A stretch of 64,000 nucleotides of DNA from Rhynchopus sp. YZ270_cl-10 (Eukaryota; Euglenozoa; Diplonemea; Diplonemida; Diplonemidae), in contig OZ037837.1 in assembly GCA_964035575.1 (NCBI GenBank), forward strand, positions 1,054,001 through 1,118,000, in the 5' to 3' direction. A program made the translations under genes and the position numbers. Within the stretch, counting starts at the first letter, position 1, and each line of letters starts with the position of its first letter. Under the pieces are notes generated by a model that was given only the letters and a program-made list of their open reading frames with translations, was not told the origin of the DNA and made no database searches. Positions 44,106-56,451 of this stretch are shown here, one piece after another.

Positions 44106-44537
44106 CATAAAAATAAAGCAACATAAAATAACATCAAATAACAGCAAAAAAAGGCAACTTTGAAAAATGTTTCAAAAAAAAAAATGTTTGTAAAATTTTA
44201 GACACCTATCACGGGGACAGCCCACGATCTTTTTTTATTTCTTCACAGATACACACAAAATGTTTCAAAAAAATAAAATAAAAGAATTGTAAAGACGCGC
44301 TTCAGCCTCTCTCTCTCGCTTTAGCCACCTTGAAAATAATGAGCCGTCTATTCAGCTCTCTAAACATGAGAAAAAGCGAGATCCTTGCACCTAAACACTC
44401 TAAAATAACCTTCTACGGACCACACTCCCTACCCTACCCCACCTCCCCTTTCTTTTGTATAGCCCCCTTGCATGCAAATGCCACTCATGGTGCATGATGT
44501 ATCTCTTCTCCCTCCTCCGCTCGCTTCCCTTCCTGCA

Positions 44538-47500
44538 CTACAACATACGCAGAGACCGACGGCGTGAAGACCCAGCAGGTGTCAGCGACGTGACGTGCCC
44601 CTGTGAGGCGCGTCTGTCATAGTGTGCACGCTCGCGCTCAGGGGACCTGCGCCGTTCGGTGCCTAGGGTGTGCGTCGCAGTCAAGTCAGATGCTGGGTAC
44701 GCCAAGGACGCCGCAGCAGACGCAGCATTGTAGGCACTGATGTCGTGCTCGGCACGTGGCAGCATGTTCTGTGAGGTGGGTGGTTTGAAAAAGACGAATA
44801 AAATGTACAAGTTGTGTCAATCACCGTAACCTTTGGGCTACAGTCTGTACTCGATGTTTAGTCGAAGACCTTTATTGTACGGAAATTATATACAGACGCA
44901 ATTCGTACCCTTAAAAACAACTTTTATGGGGAAAAAAGGTCAGATCAAAAGCAATGCATGGGCTCTCTGGCTTAGTGTTCGCTAATTTGGTCCCGCGACA
45001 GCCTCAAAATGCACTACCCAAAGAAAGAATACTGCGCAATGCTGCGCCATCAGGCCTAGCTAGCACTAGCAACACTTCCACAAGACAGAGCAAAGACGAT
45101 CTTATTATTTTTTGTTTTAGCTATAAATAGAGACTGCAGCCTCCCCCTTCACCTGAACGTTCAATATACCTCAAGTGTACTGAGGCGGGTACGGAGTGCC
45201 GAAGCCTCGCTCTCAGCGTGCCTCTGTGAGGCGCGTGCGTGTTCGGACCTGATCTGCACGTCGCGCGCCTTGGCCTCAAGCTGCTGTGCGGCAGAGACCA
45301 GCTCCCCCTCAAAGTGTGCCTTCTCAAGTCTCTCAGCCTGCAGGTCGTTGTGCAGGGTCTCGATCGTGGCCTCAAGGGCACTGTTCTCCTTCTCATAGGT
45401 CACAGCACGGCGGACGGCGTCCTTCAGCTTGTCGTGGACATCTGTATGTGGGGTGGTTGGAAATCGTGTTGTGTTCACTCTGGTATGCTGACATTCAAAA
45501 TGAAGTCAATAGATATAGGCACATTATGCACACTGTGTATGGTTTATTGCACAAAAAATGGACGCGGTTGATTGGTGGACAAGATGGAGTGCAACAACAC
45601 GTCTGTTGCCGCACTTTTTTTGCCCTCCTTACACGACAACCTGCGCATGCTGTTGCGCAGGAGTGTGCTGAGTGCGGGTACACTGCCCTGAAAGCATTAC
45701 TTACACAAAATCTTTATCCGACACCTGCAAACTGAACAAAGAGTGGGAAGAGTTGGTGGAGGTGGAAAAAAAAGCAGTATCAATTTTAAAACCAGTAGGT
45801 AGACTCTTAGACTCTCTCTTGACACTGACCACAATCTTACAGAAAATACTCCCATGTTCTGAAGGCACAACAACAGTAAAACGCTAGAGTCACGGCACAT
45901 ACCTGCGATGCCATGAATCGCCCCGTCTTCGATCTCATGCGCATGGCGGCGGTATTCGTCGTTCGACAGCTCCGCCGCAGCAAGCGCCTTACGCAACGTT
46001 GCTGCCTCCTCAGCAAGGGGTGCGTGCTTCGCCTCTGAGGCGGCCGTCTGCACCTGCAGGAGCTTCAGCTCCTGTGCACACTCGCTGTGCAGTGCGTGCA
46101 GACGTGTGTTCTTGAGGTCCAAATCAGCGGCCCTGGCGCGCATGGTGTCGACCTCAGACAGCAGTGCTGCCTTGCTCTCGGACGCGGATGCGGATACCTC
46201 GGAGACGCGCCGCTCAACGATGGCGAGGGAGGAGGTGAGGTCCTTGACGTAGCGGCACAGTGCAACGACCTCCTTCGCAGCGCTGTGTGACGTGCCGTTG
46301 CCACCAGAGATGATCTCGGTGACTGCGGCGCAGATGCTGTCCAGCTCGGTCTCGCAGTGTCGGTTGCGGTCGAGCAGCTCAGCTTCGTTGTGCTCAACGT
46401 CGGTGAGGCGGTTGCGGACCTCGAGAAGCGTGTTCTCGAGGCTTGCGTTCTTCTCTGCTGTACGGCGCAGTCCTTCGAGCTCGACCTCTGCTTTGTGCAG
46501 TGCTTGGTCCAGCTCGGAATTCGCAATTTTCATATCAGCTAAAGCCTGGTCCGCAGAGTCGAAGCGTACAATCAAAGCTTTGTTTTCATCAGAGATGCGG
46601 CGGTTGTTGCCACGCAGGTCGTCCGCCTCCTTCACCGCAGCCAGCGCATCGTTGGTGTCGAGCTGCTGTCTCGCACGCACATCAGACAGCTCCTCGCTCA
46701 GCTGCTCGGAGCGGCTGCGCTCGCGGGACAGCTGGTCCCTGAGAAGCGTGATCTCATCTCTTGCAGAGGCCCCCTCACGCAGCGTCGTTGTCTTGATAAG
46801 CTCGAGCTCCTGCTCTGCCTTCTTGAGTGCGGTCTCTGCGTCGCGCAGGGTACGTTGCGTGGCACGCAGGTCGTCACGCATTTCGTTGGCACTGCGGCGC
46901 AGCTCGGCAGCCTCGTCCTCTGCTTCTGTTGCAGCGGTGCCGACGTTGATGCGGTTACGCTTCTCTGCCTCCGCCAACTGCAGGGCACGTGTCTCGCGTT
47001 CCCGAGCATCTTCGACGTCTCTCTCCTTTGCGAGAAGGCGCTGCTCTGCCAGCTCTACCTTGTCCAGTGCAGACGCCTCTCTGCCTTCGGCAGCACGGCG
47101 TGCAGCTTCTGCAGTAGCGCGTGCTGCCTCTGCTGCACGTTCTACCTCGCGGTTGCGTTTCATGGCAGCATCGTGGTCACGACGTTGTGTGTCGCACTGC
47201 TGTTGTGCCTGGCGGAGTTGTTGCTCCAGGTCAGAGACCACAGCGTCTGCGGTGTGCAGCTTGTCTTTGAAAGCACGCTCTGCGTCGGTCCATTCGTCTT
47301 GGGCGATGCGGTACTGTTGTTCCATTTCGGCAAGCTTCTGCGCAAGGCTGTCGCCCTGGTGCAGACCTTGCTGCTGTTGCTTGCGTGCGATGTCTGCCTC
47401 ACGAACCAGCTCTGCGTTGCGCTGTTGCAGCTCATCGGCTTTGATGACGCAAGCATCGTATTCAAGTTGAAGCCTTTTCAGACTGTCCTCAGCGTCCGCC

Positions 47501-50500
47501 TTGGCAACGAGGTACCGCTGCAGCTCTGCCTCGAGCGTGTCGCACTTCTGGGTCAAGTTGGTGCACTGCTTTTCCAGGTCTGTCATGCTGTATTGCATGT
47601 TGCGCAGCTCCTCGCGGTCGCGTTCGCGTTCGAGTTTGCGTTCGTGGAGGTCGGCCATGAGGCGCGCGACTTCTTCGTCGAGTTGGTCTTTGTTGTGTGC
47701 AGTGTGGTGCAGCTGCTCCAGCGCCTCTGCCAGCTCGTGTTTCGTCTTCTCAGCAGCTTTGGCAGCTTCGTGACGCCTCTTCTCGCATTCCGTTGCCTTG
47801 GCCAGGGCTTGGTTCATCAGGTCCTCATGGTGCTTTGCGTTCAGCTCCATGTCCTCCGCCTTTCTCCCTAGGGCATCTGCTTCGGCCTGTATGCGGCTAG
47901 CTTCCCACGCGAGTTTGTCTTTTTCGGTTTCTGCGAGGCGGCGCTTTTCGGTTTCATTGTGGATCTGTTCCTGAGCGGCGGAGAGCTCCTCAGCGGCAGT
48001 CAGGCTCTGTGCGACGTTCTTCTTGCGCTCTGCGGCAGTCTCCTCACGCATGCGTTGCATGTCTGCGACGAGCGCTTCAGCCTTGCGCTTTTCGTCTTCA
48101 ATCGCGGCCTCCAATGCGTGGATCTCACCACGCAGTGTCCGTGCAGTCTCATGCGCAGCAGCAGCCGCATCTTGCAGCTCCCTTTCCTTCCGAGAGTCGT
48201 CATCGGATATGCGTGCCTTCAGTGCACGGACCTCGTCTGCCAGGCCGTTTGCACGCTGCTGCTCGGCCTGGCGTCTTTCCTCTTCGTTGCGCAGCTCTGC
48301 CTCAAGGCGGTGCACCTCTCTCGCTAGCGTCCCTGCCTTCCTGTCGTGGCTGGCGTTCACCAGGTCTGCGTCGTGTTGAAGCTGCTCTGCCTCCCTTTGC
48401 AGGTCGCCGAGCTGGGCCTTGAGTGCGGCAGCTTCTTCATTCGCTTTGCGGACGTGGTCGTCTGCGGCGGCCAGTTGTTTTTTGTATTCTGTGACAACAC
48501 CGTCGGTGTGTTCGCGTTCCCGCGCGGCAGCAGCCAAGGCACGCTCGACCTTGCCTTCGCATTCTGCGAGGGCGCGCTCAAGCTCCTCCTTCGCAAGGTG
48601 CTCGGAGGCAAGCGAGGCACGCAACTCCTTCAGCTCCTCGGCGATGGAGTTGCTCCACTGCGCGCCCCTCTCCTGGCGGTCCAGCTCTGCTTGCAGGTCG
48701 CTTTCGAGCTGTGCCTTCTCCCGCGCGAAGCTAGCAGCCTGGCGAGACGCAGCCTCGACTGACTCCAGCTTCTCACGGCTGAGCCTCTCAACTTCGTCCT
48801 TCATCTCCTGCAACGATTCTTGGAGCGCAGCTTCTCTCGCATCCTTCTGCTTGCAGTCCAGCTCTGCTGCGTCTAAACGGATGATTGTTGCTTCGAGCTC
48901 TGCCTTAGTGCGTTCGTGATCACGTTCTGCAGTGGCGGTACGCTTTTCACAGTCAAGAATTTGGTCTTGAAGTTCGCGTTCTAGAGCAGCGCTGGCACGG
49001 CGCATGGTGTTGAGATCGTCGCGGAGGGCCTGCAGCTCAGAGTTGAGGCCTTTGATGCGTTCGAGGTGTTGTTGTTCTCTGGCCTTCTCTGCGTCAAGGT
49101 CGCTCTGGAGCTTGAGGATGTCGCGCTCGAGGGCAGCGTGTCTGCGGTCTGCCTCAGCAGCCTCGGCTATCTTGGAACGTTCGGTCTTCTCGTGGGCTCT
49201 GCGTTCGGCGGAAAGTTCTTCGGCTGCTTCCTTGCCTAGGGTTTTCTGCTCGGCAAGGTTGGTTTCCAGTTTGTCGTTTTTGTCTTCGAGGCGTTCAATG
49301 TCGGCAGACAGCTTGCGGCGTTCGCGTTCGGCAGTTTCGACCGCTTTTTCAAGGGATTTGAGTTCTTCGAGGGATTGGCGCCCTGCGCGAGTCAGGTCGT
49401 TCTTGAGGTCGGCTAGGTCTTGCTGTGCTTGGAGGAGGTCGGCGTCGCAGCGTGCGCGGCGGTCCTGTTCTTGTGTGAGGGTGGCGCGGAGGTGGTCGAT
49501 CTCGCGCTGCAGGGCGTCGGCATGCTTGGCAGCTTCGGCAACGACGTCTGCGTTGTCCTGTGTCAAGACCTCGTTATCGCGTTTCATGTCGCGGAGACGT
49601 GCCTGAAGGTCGGAGACCTCAGCAGAAAGTTCTTTTTGGGTGGCGTTTGCACGGTCGATGCGTTCCAGCGCGTCGGTAAGGTCCTGTGCAACGCGTTCCT
49701 TCTCGTGCTCCGCGTGGAGCAGGCGTGTGTCGGCGTCCTTCTCAGCCTGCTGCAGGTCGCGTTCCAAGGAGGTGACCCTGCGGCGCAGCTCTTGCGCTGT
49801 GTTGTTAGCGTCGCGCAGCTCCTTGCTGAGATCCTTGTTGCTGGCGTCGGCCTTGGCGTGTCGGGCGCGCTCGTCGTCGAGAAGTTGTTGCTGTCGTGTG
49901 GCGGCGTGCTCCGCATCGGCAAGCTGGCTTTGCAGTTCTTGGACACGCTGCTCTGCTTCTGGGAGCAGGTTGCGCTCCTTCGCGAGCTTCTCTTGGAGTG
50001 CCTTCACATCCGCTGTGAGGGCGTCGCACTGCACCTCAAGGCGTTTGCGCTGTGCAGTCTCACGCAGAAGGTTGTCCTTGAGTGCCAGCATGTCGCGGTC
50101 CGTGCTGTTCAGGTTTGCCCCTGCCTCGGCAACAAGGCGTTCCAGCTGAGCCACCTTCTCAGCGTAGGAGTCGTTGTCGCGCTGGAGAGTGTCGCGGTCT
50201 GCGGCTGCGTTGCGTGCGTCCTTCGCATGCTGGTCAGCATTGTTGCGTGCCTCGCGCAGCGCCACCGTCGCCTCCTTCAACGCTGTGTCCGCCTTAGCCG
50301 TGCGTGCTGCCTCGTCCTGGCATTCTTTACGTAGACGCTCCAAATCAGACCGCAGCATCTCCATCTCATGTGCATGCTGTGCAAGCTGGTCACGTGCCTG
50401 GCCTAGTTCACGGTCTGTTGTGGCCTGTGCGGTTGCGGCCTCAACGCCCAGAGCTTCGAGGCTGGTGACCTTCATGACGAGGCCTTCGTTGTCGCGTGTG

Positions 50501-53500
50501 AGGCGTCCGTTCTCGATGTCGGTGTTGCGGTTGTCGCGTTGCAGTGCGTCTGCGCGGGCTTTGGCATCGCGGAGCTTCTCCCAGGAGTCGTGGGATTCGG
50601 CTTCGAACTTCTCACGGCGGGCTTGCTCGTCGTCGCGCTCTTTGCGGAGGCGGGCGAGCTCGCTTGCGGCAGTGTGCGCTTCGTGTTTGAGAGTGGCCAG
50701 GGTGTCCCGCAGGTCAAGCAGCTCACGGTCCTGCGCCGCAGCCGCCTCGGTCTGGTCTGTGCCCTGCTTCTGTAGGTGTGCAATCTTCGCCGCAAGCGCC
50801 GCGTTCTCAGCCTTGAGCCTCTCATGAAGCATCGTCGCACTGCTTGCCTCGCGTTGCAGCTCCTCGCTGCGTGTCTTTTCCTCACGCAGCTTCCGCCACG
50901 CCTCGTTTGCCTCGGTCTGTAGCTTCGCGCGCTGCTCCTTCTCGTCGGAAAGCTCGCGTCCGCAGCGTTCCAGATCGAAGCTGGCCTTGGAGAGGGTGTC
51001 ACGCTTCTCCGCAAGCTCCTCGTTGAGGCGGAGGATGTCTGCCTTGGCGCGCGCAAGGTTGTCGCGGAGGGTGGCAAGCTCTTGGTCGTGCTCGCTGAGG
51101 GTGAGGCCGGCCTCGCTGGCGAGGCGCTCGTAGGACTCAGCCTTGACACGGAGCGCGTCTGCGTCGGCCTGTGCAGCGGTGATGTCCTGCTTGAGAGCAG
51201 CGTTCTCACGGCGCAGCAAATCTTCTTCTACGTGCAGGGTTCTGTTCTCCCCTTGCAGGTCGTCTGCGTGCGCTGTGCTGTCGCGTAGCTTTGCCAACGC
51301 ATCATTGAGATCTGCCTCTGCCTTGCGCCTGCGTGCCTGCTCCTCTGCACCTTCCTGGCGAAGGCGTTGGTTCTCTCCCTCCAAAACAGAGCTGTCGCCA
51401 CTCAAAGCGTTCAAACGATCCCGCAGCTCTTGCAGCTCCTTCTGCGCATCTGTTAACGCATTGTTTTTGTCAGATAGCGCCTTCTCTGCAGACGTAGCCC
51501 GCGCCTCTAGTGAATCGGCATGACGCTGTGCCTTTTCCAGATCGGCAAGCGCCTGCTGCTTGTCGCGTGCGCTGTCTTGCGCTTCGGTTTGCGCAGTGCG
51601 GATTTTGTCCCAAGCTTCGGTCAGATCGGCATCCGCCTTTTTGTTGCGTGCGACCTCCGCTGAGAGTGCGTCCGTAAGACGTGCTGCCTCGGTCTGGAGG
51701 AGGGCAAGCTCAGAGCGCAGCTGCTGTGCGTCAGAGGCCTCGTCTTGGCCGGACTTCGATGCCTGCTCTAAACGGCCCTGAAGCAGGCTTGTCTCACGTC
51801 TGTTCGCATCAAGCGACTGTGCAGACGCGTTCAGCTCCCCTTGAAGACGTTCCAGCTCCTTCGCCATCTCGGTCTCGCTGAAGAGGAGCTGTGCAGAGGC
51901 GGCTTCTTGCACGACGTTCTCATTGCGTAGATCGCGGAGTTGGTCTTCGAGAGATGCCAGGTCTGCCGTCAGATGTGCGTTGCGCTCCTGCAATGTATCA
52001 TGCGCCTGCTTCGTCTCCTCGTACTTTGCGACGAATGGGCTTAGGCTGTCCACATCGCGCTCCAAAAGTGCGTTTCTGTCTTCCTGGATTTTGAGCTGAT
52101 CGGTGACCCCTTTGCGTGCAGCTTCTGCTTCATTGCGTGCTTCCTCGAGCATCGCGTTGAGTGCTTCCAACTCTGCAATGCGTTCTAACAGCTCTGTGTT
52201 GGTTTTGTCACCATGTGACACTTTGATTTCAAGCTGTTCACGAAGGTCGTCGATGCTTGAGGCTTGCTCGCGTGTCTTTTTCTTTTCCTCCTGAAGCTCT
52301 GTCTCGAGCTGTTTGTTCTGCTCATTCGCCTCCGTGAGAAGCTGCCGCAACGAAGACATATCATCCAACTCTGCATTCAGATTCCCAATCGTCTCCTCCT
52401 TCGACGCAAGCTGCCTCTGCAAATCCCCAGCCTGCTTTGTTAAGTTCTGAATCTCCCTAATATGCTTACCCACAATAGTATCCGTCTGCTGCTTCTCCGA
52501 CTTCACACGCAACAACTCCCCTTCACGGCGCGACAACTGCCTCTGCAGATCGGTCACAACGCGCTCCAAATTCTTCGACTTCCCTTCCTCTCCTGCATCT
52601 GAGTTCGGACCACTCGGAGAAGGTGTCGGTGGAGCAGCTCCAGTTAACAATTTCAACGCCATTCCAGCCGCCTCATCTTTGCCAACAAGACGTTGCTGTT
52701 CGATCACCTTCATCCCACCGTCGCGAAGACGTTTTGCGAGGCCCCCTTGCGGGGAGTTAGTCTGCGTCTTTTTGGGAAGAGATTGAGTCGCATTGTGGAC
52801 CCGAGTTGCGGTAACAAAAAGACGTTTTAAAGATGGAGACGGTGTTGTCAAGCTTGCAGAGAGCGTTAATGAGAATCGGAGGTCCGGTACAGCAAACAGC
52901 TCTGTCACGCTTTTTGGAACCGAACTGCGGGCCTGCATACCGACAACCCAGGTCTGCAGCGCGCTTTCGAACATCGCGCGGTGCGATTCTGTTGGCTGAA
53001 CAAAATTCATGACCGACACCTTTCCCGTCTCTTTATTACGAAGAACGATCGATGCCGCAAAGGTCTCTTCCAACAGCTCTTCAGGCAAGGCGCCTTTCAT
53101 TGTCCACAACGTATGAGAGACCTGCTTGACCGGAAGATAGCCGCATCCAAAAAACGCGGTTGGGGTATGTTGGTACTCAGGTCCTCCCTCTACTGCGGCA
53201 CCGCTCCACATATCAGAAATCTCGAGCGACAATGGATCGCCCTTCAATCCACATAGCGCTACCTTCAGTGTGTACGCTTCCGTCCAGATCTTTGCAGATA
53301 GTCCTGAAGTGGTAAGGTTTTCCAAATGAGATACGATGGCTCGCAATGTACGGATAAAAGACCCATCGGTACTGTACGAAGGCGAATCCTCTGTTAGCGG
53401 GTGGACATCGTTGACAGGGTGTGCACCAAAGAGGGTGTGTCTGCGGCCAAGGGGGTGTGGTTCGCCCATATGCAGAACGTTCGCGCTTGATCCTTCTAAA

Positions 53501-53718
53501 AAAGGTTCGACAAGAGGCTCGACGGCGGACGCCCAGGCTTCTTGCTGAGAGGCGCCGGGGTTGAGAACTTCAGTGCATTTTAGTGTGGTGCCTTCGTGAA
53601 GTTTGACTGCGCCGTCCATTTTCATTTGCGGTGCATCGCCGGATCCGTCGGTGAAACGCAACACGATTTGCCCCTGCTTCTTCCCACCCCCGTCGTCGCC
53701 GGATCCCCAGCGCTTCAT
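44538..53718 (-). CDS. Giant kinesin-like coiled-coil protein with degenerate motor head (2,772 aa)
   Basis: Exons 53718-45903, 45441-45170 and 44768-44538; introns 461 bp (phase 1) and 401 bp (phase 0), GT-AG. Residues about 15-335 follow the layout of a kinesin motor domain: IVLRFTDG strand; a GSSANVLHMGEPHPLGRRHTLFG region (about 76-98) where the P-loop should be; GSFIRTLRAIV and an AKIWTEAYTLKVALCGL segment like the 'EIYNE...DLL' strand; VSVMNFVQPTESHRAM where 'LVDLAGSE' should be; and a final LKRLFVTATR helix. The nucleotide-binding GxxxxGKT/S and the switch motifs are not conserved, so it probably cannot hydrolyse ATP. Residues about 370-2,690 are continuous coiled coil. The tail is basic with a RRRSPERERAHYDRR segment. 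Likely a long cytoskeletal or flagellar tether. Confidence 0.85.
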
Positions 53719-53995
53719 AGGGGTGGATGGGAGTTCTCCCCTTTAGGTTTTTAAAAAAAAATCTGTAAAATGATGTGTTTCGGAGATGAGGGGGGGAGAG
53801 AGGGAGGAGGGAGGAGGAATAGAGGAAAATAAAGGAAGGGAGCAGTGAACTTTGCATTAACAAAAAAAAAAAAATTCATTGGTTATGTAAAAAGCGCTTT
53901 TAGAGCTTATTCTCGAGGTGTACTAATACAACTGAGTTTTTCAAAAAAAAAAAATGGAAGATGTGTCTTTCGTGCACAGATCTATAAAAAAAAGC
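53719..53995. other. Spacer with hairpin module
   Basis: Between the giant coiled-coil gene and the PPR-like gene. A hairpin module of the AGATG/CATCT type lies at about 53953-53985, next to an A run. Confidence 0.45.
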
Positions 53996-55582
53996 TTAAT
54001 AATCGGGTAGGATATTCCAGGTACGTGCCGCGGAGTGGGTAATGAGCATGCTTGGCGGTGTGATGCCCCTTTCTGTATAGACCTTCAGTGCTCCCTGGAT
54101 CCACGGCTCTGTCGGGCTGAAGGTGAGGCCGTAGACGCTTGCGTGGTCGAAGATTTTGCTGAGGGAGGAGGGGTCGTTGTGCGAGAGGCACAACTTTACC
54201 ATGCTCTGCGTGGCCACACGAAGCGACGCCGCCTGCCACGTGGCAGACAAAAAACAGTACATCGCAAGCTCGAATGCCTCCTCCGTCTGTTCAGACGCAT
54301 GCGCGCAGGCGGTGATAAACGCTGCATCCAACACTGCATGATCCACAGCCTTCACTGCCAAAGACCGTGCCCTCTTATAAATCGCCTTCGCCTCTTCATA
54401 GCTACCGTTTCTCCCATAACAGTGAAGCATGGTTTTGAACATAGCCGTTGTGGTGGGGGTGGAAAGTCGCTTTACCCCGGAGGTGGTTTGAACTGCAAGA
54501 CCATGCTCTGCGAGGTCTGCGAGCCAGACAATATCGTCTGCCTTCGCTGCCTTTTCGATTAGTGTTGAAATCAGAAACGACGGATCGGCCATAACCCTTT
54601 TCTGCCTTTCCCTCGCGCTTCGTGAACCCCCCGCTTTTTCTTTCCCAAAAAGCATTCCTTTGTCCAGAAGTTTTGCAATAACAATCATACAATCCTCCTT
54701 AGTACTGCACACTCGAAGACACATCACATACGGCGCCGCATCGCCACACAACGTCCCATTCCGATCCGCAACATGAAACGCAAGCCCCAAAACATCCTTC
54801 ACTGTCATCCTTCCCGGTGCACTGCAATGCTCTTTGAGATACGCTGATTCGAGAGTGGCCAAATTCATGCGAGAAGGAGCTGCAGAAAGCAGGGCCTGAA
54901 AGTACGCAATACACACTATACGAGGACGGGATGTCATATTCATGTAGAGCTTACGGATTGCAGGGTAATCCTCTAGAAGAGATAACACTGCGATTATATC
55001 AGCATACACCGCAAAACTCCATCTAATGCTTGAGGCAGGACTCCCTATATCAGTTGCAATACGATAAGCGATCCGACTGCGTCTGGTCACCACAAAAAAT
55101 TGTAGTACCGTAGACAACGTCTCTGCCCCAGCTCGCTTCTCTGAGATTGCGGACATGAAGGCTTGCAGGATTTCGCGGGACTTCCGTTTGGTCAGCTTCG
55201 CAACACCCTTCCCAGACATTTCCTCGATAGCCTCTGTCACCAAAGACGCCTTATGGGGTTTCCAAATCTGTTGAATAACTTTGCTCGTTTCGGAGTCAAC
55301 GTCGTGTGGTATAGTAAATCGTGTTGGTGCAGGGGTACTCCGCTCAAAGTAAATGCTGGTAGGAACAGTACCTAAAATGGTCATAACCTCAGAATGGATT
55401 TCGGCCGCACCGCTGTCTGTTGTATCCGCCTCAAGGGAATCGATCCATGAATCGCGCAAGCCAGAAGGGACAGAAAGAAGCTGTTGTGCTTTGAGCATAG
55501 TGTCCTCGGGTGTAGGAAGTGGTGTCACTGCTGCAGCAAGACGTCGAAGGGCGGAACCCTGGGTGCTACATCGTTTCAGCAT
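53996..55582 (-). CDS. Probable organellar helical-repeat (PPR-like) protein (528 aa)
   Basis: Complete intron-free frame. The N-terminus (MLKRCSTQGSALRRLAAAV) is basic and lacks acidic residues, as in mitochondrial targeting peptides. The rest is helix pairs. The clearest PPR-like unit is near residue 380: TAMFKTMLHCYGRNGSYEEAKAIYKRARSL, matching the pentatricopeptide pattern of a G at the turn and an A-IY-R second helix; the units after it are weaker. PPR proteins bind organellar RNA, and Euglenozoa have many. The exact target cannot be read. A pyrimidine tract ending TATAG lies 12 bases before the ATG. Confidence 0.72.
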   Translation of the reverse strand: MLKRCSTQGSALRRLAAAVTPLPTPEDTMLKAQQLLSVPSGLRDSWIDSLEADTTDSGAAEIHSEVMTILGTVPTSIYFERSTPAPTRFTIPHDVDSETSKVIQQIWKPHKASLVTEAIEEMSGKGVAKLTKRKSREILQAFMSAISEKRAGAETLSTVLQFFVVTRRSRIAYRIATDIGSPASSIRWSFAVYADIIAVLSLLEDYPAIRKLYMNMTSRPRIVCIAYFQALLSAAPSRMNLATLESAYLKEHCSAPGRMTVKDVLGLAFHVADRNGTLCGDAAPYVMCLRVCSTKEDCMIVIAKLLDKGMLFGKEKAGGSRSARERQKRVMADPSFLISTLIEKAAKADDIVWLADLAEHGLAVQTTSGVKRLSTPTTTAMFKTMLHCYGRNGSYEEAKAIYKRARSLAVKAVDHAVLDAAFITACAHASEQTEEAFELAMYCFLSATWQAASLRVATQSMVKLCLSHNDPSSLSKIFDHASVYGLTFSPTEPWIQGALKVYTERGITPPSMLITHSAARTWNILPDY

Positions 55583-55592
55583 AGGTGCACCG

Positions 55593-55606
55593 CCTATAAA
55601 AAAAAA
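55593..55606 (-). promoter_or_regulatory. Probable trans-splice acceptor
   Basis: On the minus strand a C/T tract (CCCCTTTTTTTTTATAG) ends 12 bases before the start codon of the PPR-like gene. Same layout as at 37945-37972. Confidence 0.5.
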
Positions 55607-55884
55607 GGGGGAGAATAAAGGGAAGGGTAGATATGTAAAATTCAGAATTCGCTAGTTTCTGAGAAGACCAATCAGGGCAGCTCTTACGTTGTGTCGAAGT
55701 GCGCCCGGCAGAGCAAGGCTCTCGGGGGGGGGGGGGGGGGGGGGTGATTTTGCCCAAAAATCCCCAAAAAAAAAAAAAAAAACCGGATTTTGGGGGGGGT
55801 GATTTATTAGGAAAATCACCCCCCAAAAAAAAAAAAAAAGTTGGGAAATCCGGATTTTTTTTGGGGGGGTCTTCTACTAGAGCT
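55607..55884. other. Spacer, homopolymer-rich
   Basis: No gene. A run of about 23 G at 55719-55743 and repeated A/G runs at 55765-55870. A CTCTCGG and CCCTGC pairing with 56345-56365 suggests an inverted pair around it. Confidence 0.4.
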
Positions 55885-56124
55885 CCGTTGTTCACACAGC
55901 AGTGAACAAAGTGACCTGTCACAGCCAGAACGCGACTCAATTGGTCAAACGCCGAAGGAAGAGGAAGCATGCAGCATGGCGAAAGAAAAAAGTAGCGTAC
56001 CGTGCGCCTGCGGCGCAAGCTTACAACCACCCTTCCCTTTGACATAGTTTGGCTGTAATAATGTGCAATTTTAAGCGCATTTTTTTGAAATATTGCGTAC
56101 CGTGGCTTCGCCAGAAATTTTGGT
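55885..56124. repeat. Inverted repeat arm, left (pairs with 60038-60266)
   Basis: About 240 bp matching 60038-60266 on the opposite strand at about 85-90% by eye. It includes CACAGCCAGAACGCGACTCA, CGTGCGCCTGCGGCGCAAGC (itself partly palindromic) and TTGCGTACCGTGGCTTCGCC. No frame is conserved between the arms. Confidence 0.75.
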
Positions 56125-56451
56125 TTAGCAAAATATGGAAGTAAAATTCATGCAAACTGACGATAATTACCAACGACGGTGCCATTTTATGTCGACATTT
56201 TTTAGAAATGTTGCGTACCGTGGCTTCGCCCGGAACCTTTCGGGTGCCATGACTGCTGTTTCTTTCCCACGTCCCTCCCTTTGCACATAGTGTGGGGAAA
56301 TTTTTTTGACCCCAAATCACCCCCTTTTTGGGTTTTGGGGGTGATCTCCGAGAGCCCTGCGGCAGAGAATTTAAAAAAAAAAAAAAAATGTATTTTATCA
56401 TGGATGTACAAAGTACTTTTTTCCAGAAAGTAAAAAAAAGTAGAAAATCCC
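56125..56451. other. Spacer inside the inverted structure
   Basis: No gene. A second GTTGCGTACCGTGGCTTCGC block lies at about 56208-56230. Confidence 0.4.

Larger units (their letters stand above)
42008..44537. other. Long AT-rich spacer with dispersed modules
   Basis: No gene. It contains a MITE (42104-42172), hairpin-family motifs at about 42722-42750, 43098-43133, 43455-43490, 43797-43822 and 44295-44333, a second hairpin type at 42808-42836, a TTGGAGTATATAGTTGCCTC module at 43023-43045, and the ~200-bp repeat at 43920-44105. A 44-base A run lies at about 42761-42804. Confidence 0.5.

Noticed and set aside
46292-47470. Plus-strand frames of 392 and 338 aa inside the giant coiled-coil gene
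   Set aside because: Low-complexity serine/alanine/arginine translations opposite a coiled coil rich in Glu, Ala and Leu codons; a usual mirror effect.
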